The notes below the pieces were generated by a model. The model was not told the DNA's origin and searched no databases. It saw only the letters and a list, made by a program, of their open reading frames with translations. DNA of 64,000 nucleotides from Clostridia bacterium (lineage in GTDB: Bacteria; Bacillota_A; Clostridia; Oscillospirales; CAG-272), in NCBI GenBank assembly GCA_017452945.1, contig JAFTLD010000081.1, positions 4,097-68,096 on the forward strand, in the 5' to 3' direction. This document shows positions 27,762-38,000 of this stretch, piece by piece (within the stretch, counting starts at the first letter, position 1; each line of letters opens with the position of its first letter). The translations under genes and the position numbers were made by a program.

Positions 27762-29252
27762 ATGAAGATCAAGCTCTTATGTCTGTTGCTGGGTACGTTG
27801 ATGCTGCTGGCTGCATTGGCAGGCTGTGTGCAAGCGCCCGAGCAGGAGGAAGATCAAACGCAAGGCGACTCCGACGTTGTGACAGAGGAGGAAACGCACT
27901 GGATGAACCCTGATCTGGATGCAAGCAAGCTCAGCTTTAATCTGGAGGGTAAAGAAGTTGTAATTCTGGCATATAACCAATATGATATCAGCCCCGAGGA
28001 GAATTCCTCCGATCCGCTTGAGGATGCCGTCTACAGGCGGGATGACAAGCTGGAAGCTGAGCTGGGCATAGAATTCAATAACATTTATCAGCCCGATTTC
28101 AACGTAATCGCTACCAACGTAAAGAATGACGTTACTGCAGGGACGGGTGAGTTCCACATCGTGTATCAGCACATGATCGATGCGGCACGAAACTTGGCTC
28201 CCGGCGACTACCTGTATAATCTGACCGAGCTTGAACACGTGGACTTTGACCAGACCTGGTGGGACCAGGATTGCAAGAATGGCTTTATGATTGGCGACAG
28301 CATGATGATGGTGTGCGGTGACCTGTTACCCTCGTCCATGTTGATCACTGCAACGGTGCTGTTCAACAAGAACTTGTTTGAGCAGAACGGTTGGGAGCTT
28401 CCGTATGACGACGCAAGAGAAGGCAAATGGACCATGGACGACATGCTGGAGCTGACAAAGGATCAGACCAAGGACCTCAACGGTGACGGCAAGATCATCT
28501 ATTCCGATGACTTTTTCGGTGTTACCGCTTGGGCTGCGGATGCTGACTTCAATTTGTTCTTTGGTTCGGGTGCTACCATGTTCACCTATGATGAAGAGCA
28601 TCTGCCCGTTTTCGAGCCTGATACCGACAGATTGCAGCAGATCTACGAAAAGATCTACGAGCTGCTGATCACGCAGAATTCCTTCCACGTGATCTGGGCG
28701 CAATATGAAAAGGATCCCAACATGTATCACTATACCATTGACGTATTCAGAGACGGCAGAGCCCTGTTTTTCCCGACTTACCTGTCTACAACTACCTCTT
28801 TGCGTGATATGGTGGACGATTACGGCATTTTGCCCAACCCCAAGTACGATGAGAAGCAGGAGAATTACTTGGGTTTTGTAAACGGCAGTGCAAGTATGGC
28901 TTGCGTGCCCAGCAGCCTGAGTGAAGAAGGTTTGGAGCTTGCGGGCTTTATGCTGGAAACGTTGGCTTCCTCGTCTTATTACATGACTACGGATACTCTG
29001 TACGACGTAGTTGCCAAGTCCAAGAATGCGCGCGACCCCGAGTCTGCCGAAATGGTGGATATCATCATCCGCTATAAGGTGTTTGACTTTGGCTATTCTC
29101 ATTTCTCCGGTCAGGATATGCCTTGCTTTAACATTGCACAAACAGCACTGCAGGCAAATAAGACCTCGATCGTCAGAGATATCACAAGCTCTGAGAGAAA
29201 AACCAAAACTGAACTCAAAAAGATCCTCAAGTCTTACGGCTATGATGATTGA
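27762..29252 (+). CDS. Extracellular solute-binding lipoprotein A
   Basis: 496 residues. Lipobox 'LAALAGC' (Cys22) after a hydrophobic signal, then an acidic linker. The body has the periplasmic-binding-protein pattern of sugar/oligosaccharide ABC transporters (family 1 type): 'AVYRRDDKLEAELGIEF', 'VKNDVTAGTGEFHIVYQHMI', 'LYNLTELEHVDFDQTWWDQD', 'LNGDGKIIYSDDFFGVTAW' and 'VNGSASMACVPSSL'. 'DLNGDGKIIYSDD' is an EF-hand-like calcium loop, common in this family in Clostridia. It is a close paralog of gene B (29404-30870), sharing whole phrases such as 'ARDPESAEMVDIIIR'. No permease or ATPase gene is in the window, so either it pairs with a distant transporter or it has a non-transport role. Confidence 0.85.
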   Translation: MKIKLLCLLLGTLMLLAALAGCVQAPEQEEDQTQGDSDVVTEEETHWMNPDLDASKLSFNLEGKEVVILAYNQYDISPEENSSDPLEDAVYRRDDKLEAELGIEFNNIYQPDFNVIATNVKNDVTAGTGEFHIVYQHMIDAARNLAPGDYLYNLTELEHVDFDQTWWDQDCKNGFMIGDSMMMVCGDLLPSSMLITATVLFNKNLFEQNGWELPYDDAREGKWTMDDMLELTKDQTKDLNGDGKIIYSDDFFGVTAWAADADFNLFFGSGATMFTYDEEHLPVFEPDTDRLQQIYEKIYELLITQNSFHVIWAQYEKDPNMYHYTIDVFRDGRALFFPTYLSTTTSLRDMVDDYGILPNPKYDEKQENYLGFVNGSASMACVPSSLSEEGLELAGFMLETLASSSYYMTTDTLYDVVAKSKNARDPESAEMVDIIIRYKVFDFGYSHFSGQDMPCFNIAQTALQANKTSIVRDITSSERKTKTELKKILKSYGYDD

Positions 29253-29261
29253 TAAAACGAA

Positions 29262-29299
29262 AAAGACTGCATCGAATCTCGTCGGTGCAGTCTTTTGTC
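29262..29299 (+). terminator. Terminator after lipoprotein A
   Basis: An 11-bp stem (29262-29272 with 29287-29297), with T's in the 3' arm. Confidence 0.75.
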
Positions 29300-29332
29300 A
29301 TTGTGCACAAAAACGCAGGTAAAAATTCTGCT

Positions 29333-29361
29333 TGACAATAAATACCTTTTGTGATAAAATG
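29333..29361 (+). promoter_or_regulatory. Sigma-A promoter of solute-binding lipoprotein B
   Basis: TTGACA 29333-29338, 17-base spacer, TAAAAT 29356-29361 with an upstream TGA (extended -10). Confidence 0.75.
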
Positions 29362-29403
29362 TATCTGTATATCTATAAAATACTATGAAAGAAGGAAAAC
29401 ACT

Positions 29404-30870
29404 ATGTACAAAAAGCTTTTAGCTTTGCTTTTGTGCGGCATCATGCTGGTCAGCGTCTTTGTTGGCTGTGCTGAGGGTGGCAATGAAGATGACACCACAG
29501 CGTCTACCAATGAAGAAGAAACCCAGTGGGTCAGCGCCGATCTTGAGCCCAATGAGGATATCAGGGGTCAGGAAGTAAACATTCTCAGTAACAGAATGGA
29601 AGACGTTGGTCCCGAGGAAAACTCCACTGACCCTCTTGAGGATGCTGTTTACAGAAGAAACGACATGATCCAGAGCTACTATGGAGTGACTTTGAACGGC
29701 CTTGTGGTTGACGATTACGTTACCCTTGGCAACGACGTTAAGACCGACGTTACCGCAGGTGCAGGTGAATATCACATCGTTTATCAGCACATGGTAAACA
29801 GTGCTACCGACCTTGCACTGAGCAACTGCCTGTACAACCTGACCGAGCTGGAATACGTGAATTTTGACCAGCCTTGGTGGGACCAGGACTGCAAGAACGG
29901 CTTTATGTTCGGTGACAACATGTTCTTGGTTTGCGGCGACCTGCTGCCTACTACGATGCTGATTACCGCTGCAGTTATTTTCAACAAGAACCTGTTTGAC
30001 GAAAAGGGCTTGGAATACCCCTATGACGATGCAAGAGATGGCACTTGGACTCTGGACGACATGCTGGAGATGACCAAGGATCAGACCCGTGACCTCAACG
30101 GTGACGGTAAGGTTGCTTATACCGACGACTTCTACGGCCTTGTTGGCTGGTCGCTGGACTGTGACTATAACTTCTTCTTCGGCGCAGGCTGCACCATGTT
30201 CACCTTCGACGAAGACCACCTGCCTGTATACGAGGCAAACACCGATAGACTGCAGACTGTTTACGACAAGATCTATGAGCTGATCGTAACCCAGCAGTCC
30301 TTCCACGTAACCGTCAGCGAGTACATTGCCAACAATAGCATGTACCAGGAGCCCAACAACGTATTCAAGAGCGGCAGAGCACTGTTCTTTGCAGGTTATC
30401 TGTCCGGTGCTGTTGGCATTCGTGATATGGAGAACGATTTCGGTATCCTGCCTCAGCCCAAGTACGACGAGAAGCAGGCTGATTACCTGAGCTTTGTAAA
30501 CGGCTCTGCATCCGTTTGCGTTGTTCCCAAGAGCTTGAATGACGAGCAGCTTGCAGTTGCAGGTTACATGATGGAGGTTCTTTCCTCTTCTTCTTACTAC
30601 CTGGTTACCGATACTCTGTACGATAAGGTTGCTAAGTCCAAGACCGCGCGTGACCCCGAGTCCGCTGAGATGGTTGATATCATCATCCGTCATAAGGTAT
30701 TCGACTTTGGTTATACCCACTTCCATCACAAGGGTCTGCCTTGCGCATCCATCATCCAGACTGCTCTGGATACTAAGAGCCCCTCTGTGATCAAGGATAT
30801 CACCAAGGGTGAAAAGCAGACCAAGAAGGCACTTAAGGACGTCTACGAGGCCTACGGCTACGATTATTAA
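29404..30870 (+). CDS. Extracellular solute-binding lipoprotein B
   Basis: 488 residues. Lipobox 'VFVGC' (Cys22). It has the same family features as lipoprotein A and can be aligned with it along the whole length: 'STDPLEDAVYRRNDMIQ', 'DVTAGAGEYHIVYQHMV', 'FDQPWWDQDCKNGFMFG', the EF-hand-like 'DLNGDGKVAYTDDFYGL', and 'SAEMVDIIIRHKVFDFGY'. Codons look well chosen and regular (AAC, GAC, CTG, TCC), suggesting higher expression than A. It has its own promoter and terminator. Ligand unknown. Confidence 0.85.
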   Translation: MYKKLLALLLCGIMLVSVFVGCAEGGNEDDTTASTNEEETQWVSADLEPNEDIRGQEVNILSNRMEDVGPEENSTDPLEDAVYRRNDMIQSYYGVTLNGLVVDDYVTLGNDVKTDVTAGAGEYHIVYQHMVNSATDLALSNCLYNLTELEYVNFDQPWWDQDCKNGFMFGDNMFLVCGDLLPTTMLITAAVIFNKNLFDEKGLEYPYDDARDGTWTLDDMLEMTKDQTRDLNGDGKVAYTDDFYGLVGWSLDCDYNFFFGAGCTMFTFDEDHLPVYEANTDRLQTVYDKIYELIVTQQSFHVTVSEYIANNSMYQEPNNVFKSGRALFFAGYLSGAVGIRDMENDFGILPQPKYDEKQADYLSFVNGSASVCVVPKSLNDEQLAVAGYMMEVLSSSSYYLVTDTLYDKVAKSKTARDPESAEMVDIIIRHKVFDFGYTHFHHKGLPCASIIQTALDTKSPSVIKDITKGEKQTKKALKDVYEAYGYDY

Positions 30871-30892
30871 CGATTCACAATTCGGCAAATCA

Positions 30893-30918
30893 GGCCGCCC
30901 GAAACGGGCGGCCTTTGC
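30893..30918 (+). terminator. Terminator after lipoprotein B
   Basis: A 9-bp G+C-rich stem (30893-30901 with 30905-30913) closing an AAA loop, followed by TTTGCTTT. Confidence 0.8.
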
Positions 30919-30937
30919 TTTCAATCATGAGGTTTAT

Positions 30938-31759
30938 ATGGAAACTACCATTGCAATCAAAGGGCTGTCGCATTCCTACAAGCTGTATCACATTACGGAT
31001 CTTCATCTGACAAAAATAGGCGAAAACGAACCCGATTTTCGTCATCAGGAGGCAGCCTTGCGCGCAAGCTGTATTTTTGAGATCGACGGAACACCGGTCG
31101 GTCAACGCTTAGAGGATTATTATGCCGATGCACGCAAATGGGGTGCGGATCTGATGCTCATGACCGGAGATATGACCGACACGCCAAGCGATCCCAACGT
31201 GCAAACACTCTATGAAGCCATTGGTACGGGCGGGGTCAAAACCTTTTTCGTCATCGGCAATCACGATTGGTCATATTCGGATGATTATCATACTGAAAAC
31301 GCAAGGGTGCAGCACTATCACAAGTTTGCTCCTCTGTCGGATGGGGCAGTTGCACGGCATTATCTGGAATATTCCGATCTGATCATTGCGGGGATTGACA
31401 ACGGGCTTGAGTGCGTGCAGGACGAGGATATCGATTTTTTGAAAACGCTTGCGGGCAAGGGTAAGCCCATTGTGCTGTGCATGCACATTCCGATTAACTG
31501 TCCCACGCTGGAGGCCGAAACCGTTAAAAACTGGCATCGCAATATCAATATCGGGCAGGGGGCAATTGTGAAAAACGAGGCAACACCGCGGTTTTGCGAA
31601 TATGTGCGCGACCCGGCATCGGGAATTGCCGCTGTTATCGTAGGACATCTGCATTTTTCACACGAGGACGAGCTTGCCCCGGGGCTTGTGCAGTATATCA
31701 CGGGCGGTGCGTATCTCGGAATTTCGCGTAAGATCACGCTGGTGCCGGGCGAAGAATAA
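30938..31759 (+). CDS. Calcineurin-like metallophosphoesterase
   Basis: 273 residues. The metal-binding blocks occur in order: 'ITDLHLT' (Asp21, His23), 'LMTGDMTDTPSD', 'FVIGNHDWSY' (GNHD), 'VLCMHIPI' and 'IVGHLHFSH' (GHxH). It hydrolyses a phosphoester, substrate unknown. No signal peptide is visible, so it is probably cytoplasmic. ATG 30938 is used because upstream codons lie in the terminator; the ribosome binding site (ATGAGG) is weak. It is the only evident enzyme among the lipoprotein genes. Its role there is unclear. Confidence 0.85.
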   Translation: METTIAIKGLSHSYKLYHITDLHLTKIGENEPDFRHQEAALRASCIFEIDGTPVGQRLEDYYADARKWGADLMLMTGDMTDTPSDPNVQTLYEAIGTGGVKTFFVIGNHDWSYSDDYHTENARVQHYHKFAPLSDGAVARHYLEYSDLIIAGIDNGLECVQDEDIDFLKTLAGKGKPIVLCMHIPINCPTLEAETVKNWHRNINIGQGAIVKNEATPRFCEYVRDPASGIAAVIVGHLHFSHEDELAPGLVQYITGGAYLGISRKITLVPGEE

Positions 31760-31777
31760 AAAATTTTCTTTTTGACA

Positions 31778-31810
31778 TGACTTTTTGCGCAAAAATTTCG
31801 TCTATATAGG
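31778..31810 (+). promoter_or_regulatory. Candidate ECF-type promoter of lipoprotein C
   Basis: CGTCTATATAGG at 31799-31810, with TGACTTTTT at 31778-31786 upstream. CGTCTA is a typical ECF -10 element, and the same CGTCTATATA(A/G)GTGAA string precedes lipoprotein D. No sigma-A promoter was seen here. Confidence 0.4.
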
Positions 31811-31842
31811 TGAAATAAAAAAATGATCGCAAGGAGGTTAAC

Positions 31843-33300
31843 ATGAAAAAAAGAATTTCTATCATACTGACGTGCATCTTGCTGATCTTTGCATTTTGCG
31901 CGTGCGATACACAGAGCGGACTTGTCGGGGAAGTCATCGGGAGTCAGGGTACCGGTACCTCGCCCGAAACCGAGCAGGAAACCACTCCCGAAACTGCGTT
32001 TTCTGAAATCGGGATCACAACTCCCACGCATGAGATTCCCGAAGTACCCGAGGGCGTGGTGCAGGATTCCTCATGGGGGATCGCGCTGTACGTAGCCACC
32101 GAGGAGGTCAAGGATCTGGATTGCAGCGAGGTGCAGAGCGTGCAGAATGCATATTTTGCGTATTTAGAGAGCGTGAGCGCGCATCTGGGCAAGACGGTAA
32201 ACAGGATCGAGACCACGGGCAAAACTGCAATTAAGAACGCGGCATTGGCGCTGGCGTCCGGCTCGGATGAGAATATGATTTGCATGATCCCCTTGGCCTA
32301 TGCGGGTGACGTGTATACGTCGGGAGATTTTTACAACGTTTATGATTTACCGCATATCAATCCGGGTCGGTCGTACTGGAACGCGGATTTCCAAGAGGAA
32401 ATGCAGGTTGACGGTGCTTTGTACGCGCTTTGCGGTGCGCTGACACCGGATACGGCTGCCAACGTGCAGTGCTATGCGTTCAACCCAAGCAAGGCGCAGG
32501 AAATGGGACTTGATCTGTACGCCACGGTGGACGCGGGGGATTGGACGTTTGATGCGCTGAATACGGTGGCAAAAGCCTATGAGGACGTCAATAAAAACGG
32601 CTATGCCGATCAGGACGACACGTTTGGTGTCGTATACAATGCCAACTTCCGTGCCTCGCACCTGTTTTACGGCAGCGGCATGAAGGCGTATGCGGACGGC
32701 AGCGTCAACCCCGATTTTTCGGATCAGGCCTGCTCGGATGCCCTGGCAAAGCTGACCGATTGGTTTACGGACGCCCCTGAATTGTTCGATGCCTTTGCAG
32801 CGTTTGAAAATGGGAATGCAACCATGTATGCCACCACGCTGGCCGATGCTGCGGGTGCGCTGTTTACCGACGCACAGGGCAATAAAACAGGCATTGTGCC
32901 TTGTCCCAAATATGCTAAGGAGGTCAAGTCATATGCAAGCCCCGTCAGCGTATCTGCCGCTATGGTTGCGGTGGGAGAAAGCACCAATGCAGAGCTGGCA
33001 GGCTATTGCCTTGAGCTTATGGCTGTCATGGCAGATATGAGTCTGACACCCGTCATGCAGGATTGCCTGTATAACAAGCTGCCCGACAATGAGCAATGCA
33101 GAGAAATGATCGATCTGCTTTGCAAGAGCGCAGCGTTTGACCGTGATGACGCGTTTATGTATTTCCAGAACGAAAATCCTATCGGGCAGGCTGTGATGCA
33201 GCATACCACCGAGGTCAACTTTGCAGCCCGCAAGAACAATACGCAAAAGCAGCTGGACATGATATACAGCAGGATCGAGAGCGCAAATAAGGATCGCTGA
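31843..33300 (+). CDS. Extracellular solute-binding lipoprotein C
   Basis: 485 residues, ATG 31843 with AAGGAGG upstream. Lipobox 'FAFCAC' (Cys21) and a Thr/Glu/Pro linker (about 25-75). It is more divergent than A and B but keeps the layout: 'LPHINPGRSYWNADF', 'VDGALYALCGALTPD', 'VDAGDWTFDALNTVAKAYED', EF-hand-like 'DVNKNGYADQDDTFGV', 'FYGSGMKAYADG', 'NGNATMYATTLADAAG' and a helical C-terminus. Ligand unknown. No transporter genes adjacent. Confidence 0.8.
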   Translation: MKKRISIILTCILLIFAFCACDTQSGLVGEVIGSQGTGTSPETEQETTPETAFSEIGITTPTHEIPEVPEGVVQDSSWGIALYVATEEVKDLDCSEVQSVQNAYFAYLESVSAHLGKTVNRIETTGKTAIKNAALALASGSDENMICMIPLAYAGDVYTSGDFYNVYDLPHINPGRSYWNADFQEEMQVDGALYALCGALTPDTAANVQCYAFNPSKAQEMGLDLYATVDAGDWTFDALNTVAKAYEDVNKNGYADQDDTFGVVYNANFRASHLFYGSGMKAYADGSVNPDFSDQACSDALAKLTDWFTDAPELFDAFAAFENGNATMYATTLADAAGALFTDAQGNKTGIVPCPKYAKEVKSYASPVSVSAAMVAVGESTNAELAGYCLELMAVMADMSLTPVMQDCLYNKLPDNEQCREMIDLLCKSAAFDRDDAFMYFQNENPIGQAVMQHTTEVNFAARKNNTQKQLDMIYSRIESANKDR

Positions 33301-33310
33301 TCGAAAAAAT

Positions 33311-33352
33311 AAAAAGTTCCGCAAAATTTTCGGATTTTGCGGAACTTTTTTG
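33311..33352 (+). terminator. Terminator after lipoprotein C
   Basis: A 17-bp stem (33311-33327 with 33334-33350) around a 6-base loop, ending in T's. Confidence 0.85.
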
Positions 33353-33361
33353 CATTTTTGG

Positions 33362-33421
33362 CGTCTATATAAGTGAAGCGGTGTGATACTTGTTTACAAA
33401 ACGCTGCGCCTATGTTATAAT
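33362..33421 (+). promoter_or_regulatory. Promoter region of lipoprotein D: ECF-like element plus sigma-A promoter
   Basis: CGTCTATATAAG at 33362-33373 has GGAACTT at 33341 upstream, an ECF-like pair; the GGAACTT is also the terminator's 3' arm, so it may be accidental. A clear sigma-A promoter follows: TTTACA 33393-33398, 17 bases, TATAAT 33416-33421. Confidence 0.55.
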
Positions 33422-33454
33422 GAGCGCAGAAAAGCCCGAAAGGAGACGTTTTCC

Positions 33455-34912
33455 ATGAAAAAAAGAATTGCGGTCGCACTTTTGTGCCTTGCTTTGGTGG
33501 GCGCTATGACGGCGTGTAACCTGGCTGATTTTGAATTTGGCGGACTTGTCGGTGAGCTGCTTGGGAGCGGTGAATTGATTGAGCCCGGAATTCTTCCTCC
33601 GGACGTAACGCCTCCGCCCGACGTCTGGGGCGAGGACGTGACCATGGGGCCGGGGGAGCAGCTGTACGGATTCCCTGATGCCTTGGAGCTGAAAGGAGAT
33701 ATTGTGATCTGTGAATCGGAGGACACCTTACTTTTGTCCGATGCAACGAGTCCCGAGATGCTCAATGAGGCTGTCGTGGGCTTGGAAACGCAGTTCGCGG
33801 AGCTGTACGGCCACTCCGTTTATCATAAGATCATGCCCACCGAGCTTGCGCTGGAGCTTGCTTTGTCCGAAACCATGGCAGGTACGGGTATGCCTGTTTT
33901 GTGCTATCTGCCGCTGTCCGCAGCAGGCGAGGTGGCTGTGTCCGGAACCTTCCACAGCAATCAATCTCTGTCCGACTTTGAGCTGGATAACGGCTGCTGG
34001 TTTGATGGGTTGAACGCGGATCTGCAGCTTGCTGACGGAACACAGTATTCCTTTGCGGGATTTTTGACACCGTATACGCAGCTCGACGTAGATTGCATGG
34101 TCTACAGCGACCGCAAAATGCAGGAGCTTGGGGTGAATATGCCCGCTACCGTATATGACGGCCTGTGGACGCTGGATACCTTTTTGAGTCTGTCCGAGCA
34201 GAATAAAATCGATCTCAACGGTGACGGGCAGTTTGGCGAGGATGATTTTTACGGTGCGTTATTTGATACCGATACGTATAAAGAGCTGATTTTCGACAAC
34301 AGCGGTATTCGGATCTTTGAGCAGACAGAAATCCAAACGGATGCGCTGCAGCTGTGCACGGATCTCTTTCATCAGCTGACTGAGCTGGAGGAGATGACGT
34401 GCCGATCTGAGGTTGCCGAGCAACTGTTTTATAAGGAGAGGGCCTTGTTTTATGCCACCCGATTAAGCCATTATGCGGGACTGGATGGCTATAGCGCAAT
34501 GATGACCAATTCCGAATTTCCTGTATGTGTTGTCCCCATGCCTGTGTACAGCAAGGGCGCAGAACACGTCGCAACCTCTCGAAACGGGGCTGTGCTGAGC
34601 ATCGCGCGCAGCGGCCAAGGGGATCTTGGCATGACGCTCAACGTGCTTGCCGTACTGGCTGCCAATCACATGATGCCTGCTGTTGAGGCCTGTGTGTATC
34701 GCGTAAATCCCACCGAGGATTCAGCGCGAATGAGCTATTACGTCATGGAAAGAGCGCATTGTGATCTGATGCGCACCGTCCTGCGTGCGCAAGGGTATGC
34801 GTGCGATCCGATGGAAAAGGATCCCGTAAGCTTCTTTGAGGCCAACCGCGCAAAGCTTGAAAAAGCGATCAAAAAGCTTTATGATGCAACGCAAAAGAAT
34901 CATGCGAATTGA
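33455..34912 (+). CDS. Extracellular solute-binding lipoprotein D
   Basis: 485 residues. ATG 33455 follows AAAGGAG; upstream in-frame codons overlap the promoter. Lipobox 'GAMTAC' (Cys21), then a Gly/Pro-rich linker. Layout as in lipoprotein C: 'LELALSETMAGTGMPVLCYL', 'GCWFDGLNADLQLADG', 'VYDGLWTLDTFLSLSEQN', EF-hand-like 'DLNGDGQFGEDDFYGAL', and 'YKERALFYATRLSHYAGL'. Together C and D form a second pair beside A and B. Ligand unknown. Confidence 0.8.
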   Translation: MKKRIAVALLCLALVGAMTACNLADFEFGGLVGELLGSGELIEPGILPPDVTPPPDVWGEDVTMGPGEQLYGFPDALELKGDIVICESEDTLLLSDATSPEMLNEAVVGLETQFAELYGHSVYHKIMPTELALELALSETMAGTGMPVLCYLPLSAAGEVAVSGTFHSNQSLSDFELDNGCWFDGLNADLQLADGTQYSFAGFLTPYTQLDVDCMVYSDRKMQELGVNMPATVYDGLWTLDTFLSLSEQNKIDLNGDGQFGEDDFYGALFDTDTYKELIFDNSGIRIFEQTEIQTDALQLCTDLFHQLTELEEMTCRSEVAEQLFYKERALFYATRLSHYAGLDGYSAMMTNSEFPVCVVPMPVYSKGAEHVATSRNGAVLSIARSGQGDLGMTLNVLAVLAANHMMPAVEACVYRVNPTEDSARMSYYVMERAHCDLMRTVLRAQGYACDPMEKDPVSFFEANRAKLEKAIKKLYDATQKNHAN

Positions 34913-34918
34913 TATACT

Positions 34919-34945
34919 GGGGCTGCGTGAAAGCAGCCCCTTTTG
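34919..34945 (+). terminator. Terminator after lipoprotein D
   Basis: An 8-bp stem GGGGCTGC/GCAGCCCC (34919-34926, 34933-34940) followed by TTTT. Confidence 0.85.
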
Positions 34946-35008
34946 TGTGACAAATATCACATTTGGTGCATATTGTGGCATAATTTACAAATTTCATCAT
35001 GACAAGTG

Positions 35009-35037
35009 TTTACAAGTTGAGAAATATATGGTATAAT
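35009..35037 (+). promoter_or_regulatory. Sigma-A promoter of the CotH-like gene
   Basis: TTTACA 35009-35014, 17-base spacer, TATAAT 35032-35037 preceded by TGG (extended -10). Confidence 0.75.
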
Positions 35038-35099
35038 GGATAATCCCAAACTGTATCTTGACTGTTTTATATAGAATTTTTTGAAGGAGGAAGATATCC

Positions 35100-38000
35100 A
35101 TGAAAAAAAGAATATCCTTCCGCACGCTATTGTCTTTGCTTTTGGCTGTCATTATGCTGACGGGTGCGCTTGCATCCTGCCAGCCAGAGGATAATCCCAC
35201 AGAACAAACAACAGATACGCAAACTGAGCAGACGGGTGAAACCGCCCCGGGGGAAACGACTCCCGGTAATGACACTCCGGGAGAAGAGGAAACCACGGGG
35301 GATAGTCTTCTGACTCCCGATGATCCAACGTATGAGGTTGCCAAGAACTTCAAGGACGTTCTGATCTCTGCCGTATACGGCACGGGACAGAATAAGGACG
35401 CTGCCGTGGCGCATGGCTTTATTCAGCTGTATAACGTGGGCAGCGAGGAGGTTTCCCTGAAGGATGCGGCCTTGTATTATCGCGAAAGCGATGGGGACGA
35501 CTACCGTCAGTTCACCTTTGCCGATGATGCAGTGATCAGTGCAGGCGGCTATTATCTTGTCCGCATGGCTGAGGCAAGAGAGGGCGCACAGGCGTATGAT
35601 CCTTCGTTTGCCGTGCTGGCTATTGACTCGTATGACGCGGAATGGGCGTTCATTCTGGACAACAAAGATATTCAGCTTGCGTTGGCACCCGCCGGTCAGG
35701 AGATCGATGAAAGCTGTGCTGTGGAGAATATCAACGGTACCGTATCGTATTTCGTTGCGGCTGAATTGGGCTATGACAGCCCCTTTGCTGTGGACAATAT
35801 GTCCAAGGCCAAGGTGGCGGTGCGTACAGCATTGCAGCATTACAGCGGCTTCCATAAGGTCAATCTGAACGAGGCAACCACGGCAAAGCTAACGCAGACT
35901 TGCCCCGAAAGCGCAAGCGGAGCCAATACTGTGGTAGGCTCCAAGGTCAATGAGGTGCTGTTTTCCAAGGATGCAGGCATTTATCCGTTTGGTGTTTGGC
36001 TTGCGCTGAGCGCGCGAGAAGGATATACCATCTATTATACCTTGGATGGTTCCGATCCCAGAGAGCACGGTGAGGTGTATACTTCCTCGATTCCGTTGGC
36101 AGACAGCTCTGAAATGAGCATGGGCAGCACCACCAAAGGCGCGATCAATGCAATGGGCAACGCTTACCGTCCCAATAGTCAAACTCTGCCGGGAGGCTAC
36201 GTGGTCAAGGCATACGCCACAAACGGCACCGAGTCCACCGACGTCTTCACCAATACGTATTTCATTTCCGAAACCTTTTACGATTACGGTGTGACCATCA
36301 TGTCGCTTTCTATGGATAAGTCGCTGATCTATGGAAGCGAAGGCTTCTATAACCATTATTACAGCACAGGCGGCAGCGGCAACCAGCGTCAGACAGGTAT
36401 GCTGGAGGTGTTCTCGGCTGACGGTGAACGTCACGGTGCATCGTACGTGGAGCTTGCAATCAGCGGACACGGATCGTCCGGCTGGCCGATGAAGTCCATG
36501 CGCTTGTATTATAAGAGTGCCAACAACACGGCCGTCGGTACGGACGGAGATCTCAATTACGATCTGTTCGAGGGCTACGCACGCGATAACGACGGCCATG
36601 CCATTACCGATTTCTCGCGTTTGCTGCTCCGAAATTCGGGCAATGACTGCATGGATTCCTATATTCGTGACGCGTATATGCAAAGAGTTTGTCGCGATAT
36701 GGACGTATATACCATGGCGTACGTGCCCGTGCTGCTGTTTATCAACGGTGAATTCTGGGGCGTATACAACGCGCGTGAGCGTTATAGCCCCGAGTACGTA
36801 GAATCTCATTTTGGTGTCAATAAGGATAACGTTGCGCTGGTTGAGAGCGATTATGACGGTCTTGTACTGGGCGGTAACCCCGGTGCGCCCTTCATTCCCA
36901 TGGACGGCACGCAGGCCGATGCCGACGAGTTCAATGCGCTTGTGGATTATATGCGCACGCACGACCTCTCGGTAGAGGAGCATTACAAGTACGTAACCGA
37001 CAGATTGGACATTGATTCGTTTATGGATATGTACGTTGCGCGCTTGTATTTCAACGCGCGTGACTGGCCCGAAAATAATATCAAGGTGTTCAAAAACCGT
37101 GATCCGAACGATCCCTCGGGCATGGATACCAAGTGGTATTTCACGCTGCTTGATATGGACATGGGTATTGCCATGTATCCGCACGGACACGGGGCAGATA
37201 CCTCCGAGCATGCTAACTTCTTTGGTTGGATCGATTCGACCAATACCGTGATCGGTACCATCATGCACAATCTGCGCAAGAACGAGGGCTTCAAGCAGGA
37301 GTTCATTATGCGCTTTGCAAAGGCTGTGGAGCAGGATTTTGCAGTAGAGCGGCTGGAGGCAGAGCTTGATGCCATCGTGGCCGAGCGTGAGCCGCTTGTC
37401 AAGCTGCAGAATATGCGCTGGGGCGCTTCCGAGAACCAGTACCGTACCTCGCTGGACAACATGTACAGCTTTGTTTACGGCAGAAACGAGCGCGTCATTC
37501 CCATGTTGTGCAATTATTTCGGCATCTCTGTTTCGGATTTGGAAGTATATATGAACAAATCCGTAGAGGTGACCTACAATCCCGATCGCGCGGACGTTGT
37601 TTTTGACGGTCAAAGCGTGAGTGAAACGGGACAAAAATTCAAATTTGAAACCGACTCCAAAACGCTGACCTTTACGGTCAGTGCAACTGCTAAACAGGGT
37701 TACAGCGTCGCATCCATCATGTTCGTACCCATTTCGGGCGAGATGCAAAGCGTGCAGGGAAGCGAAGCGACCTTTACGGTGGATTGCTCGGGTGCGGTGA
37801 TCGTCAACACCAAAGCGGAAGGGCAGCAGAGTACGATTACGGGTGTGCAAAGCGGCATTACCGCAAGCGGACATTCCATGTATTATTTGGCACCGAACGG
37901 CGATCTGTATGCATGGGGGCTGAATAAGGACGGCATTCTCGGCATTCCGGGCAGTATGAACGAGGCTGTGCCTAAGCTTGTGGCGTCCAACGTAGCCAAG

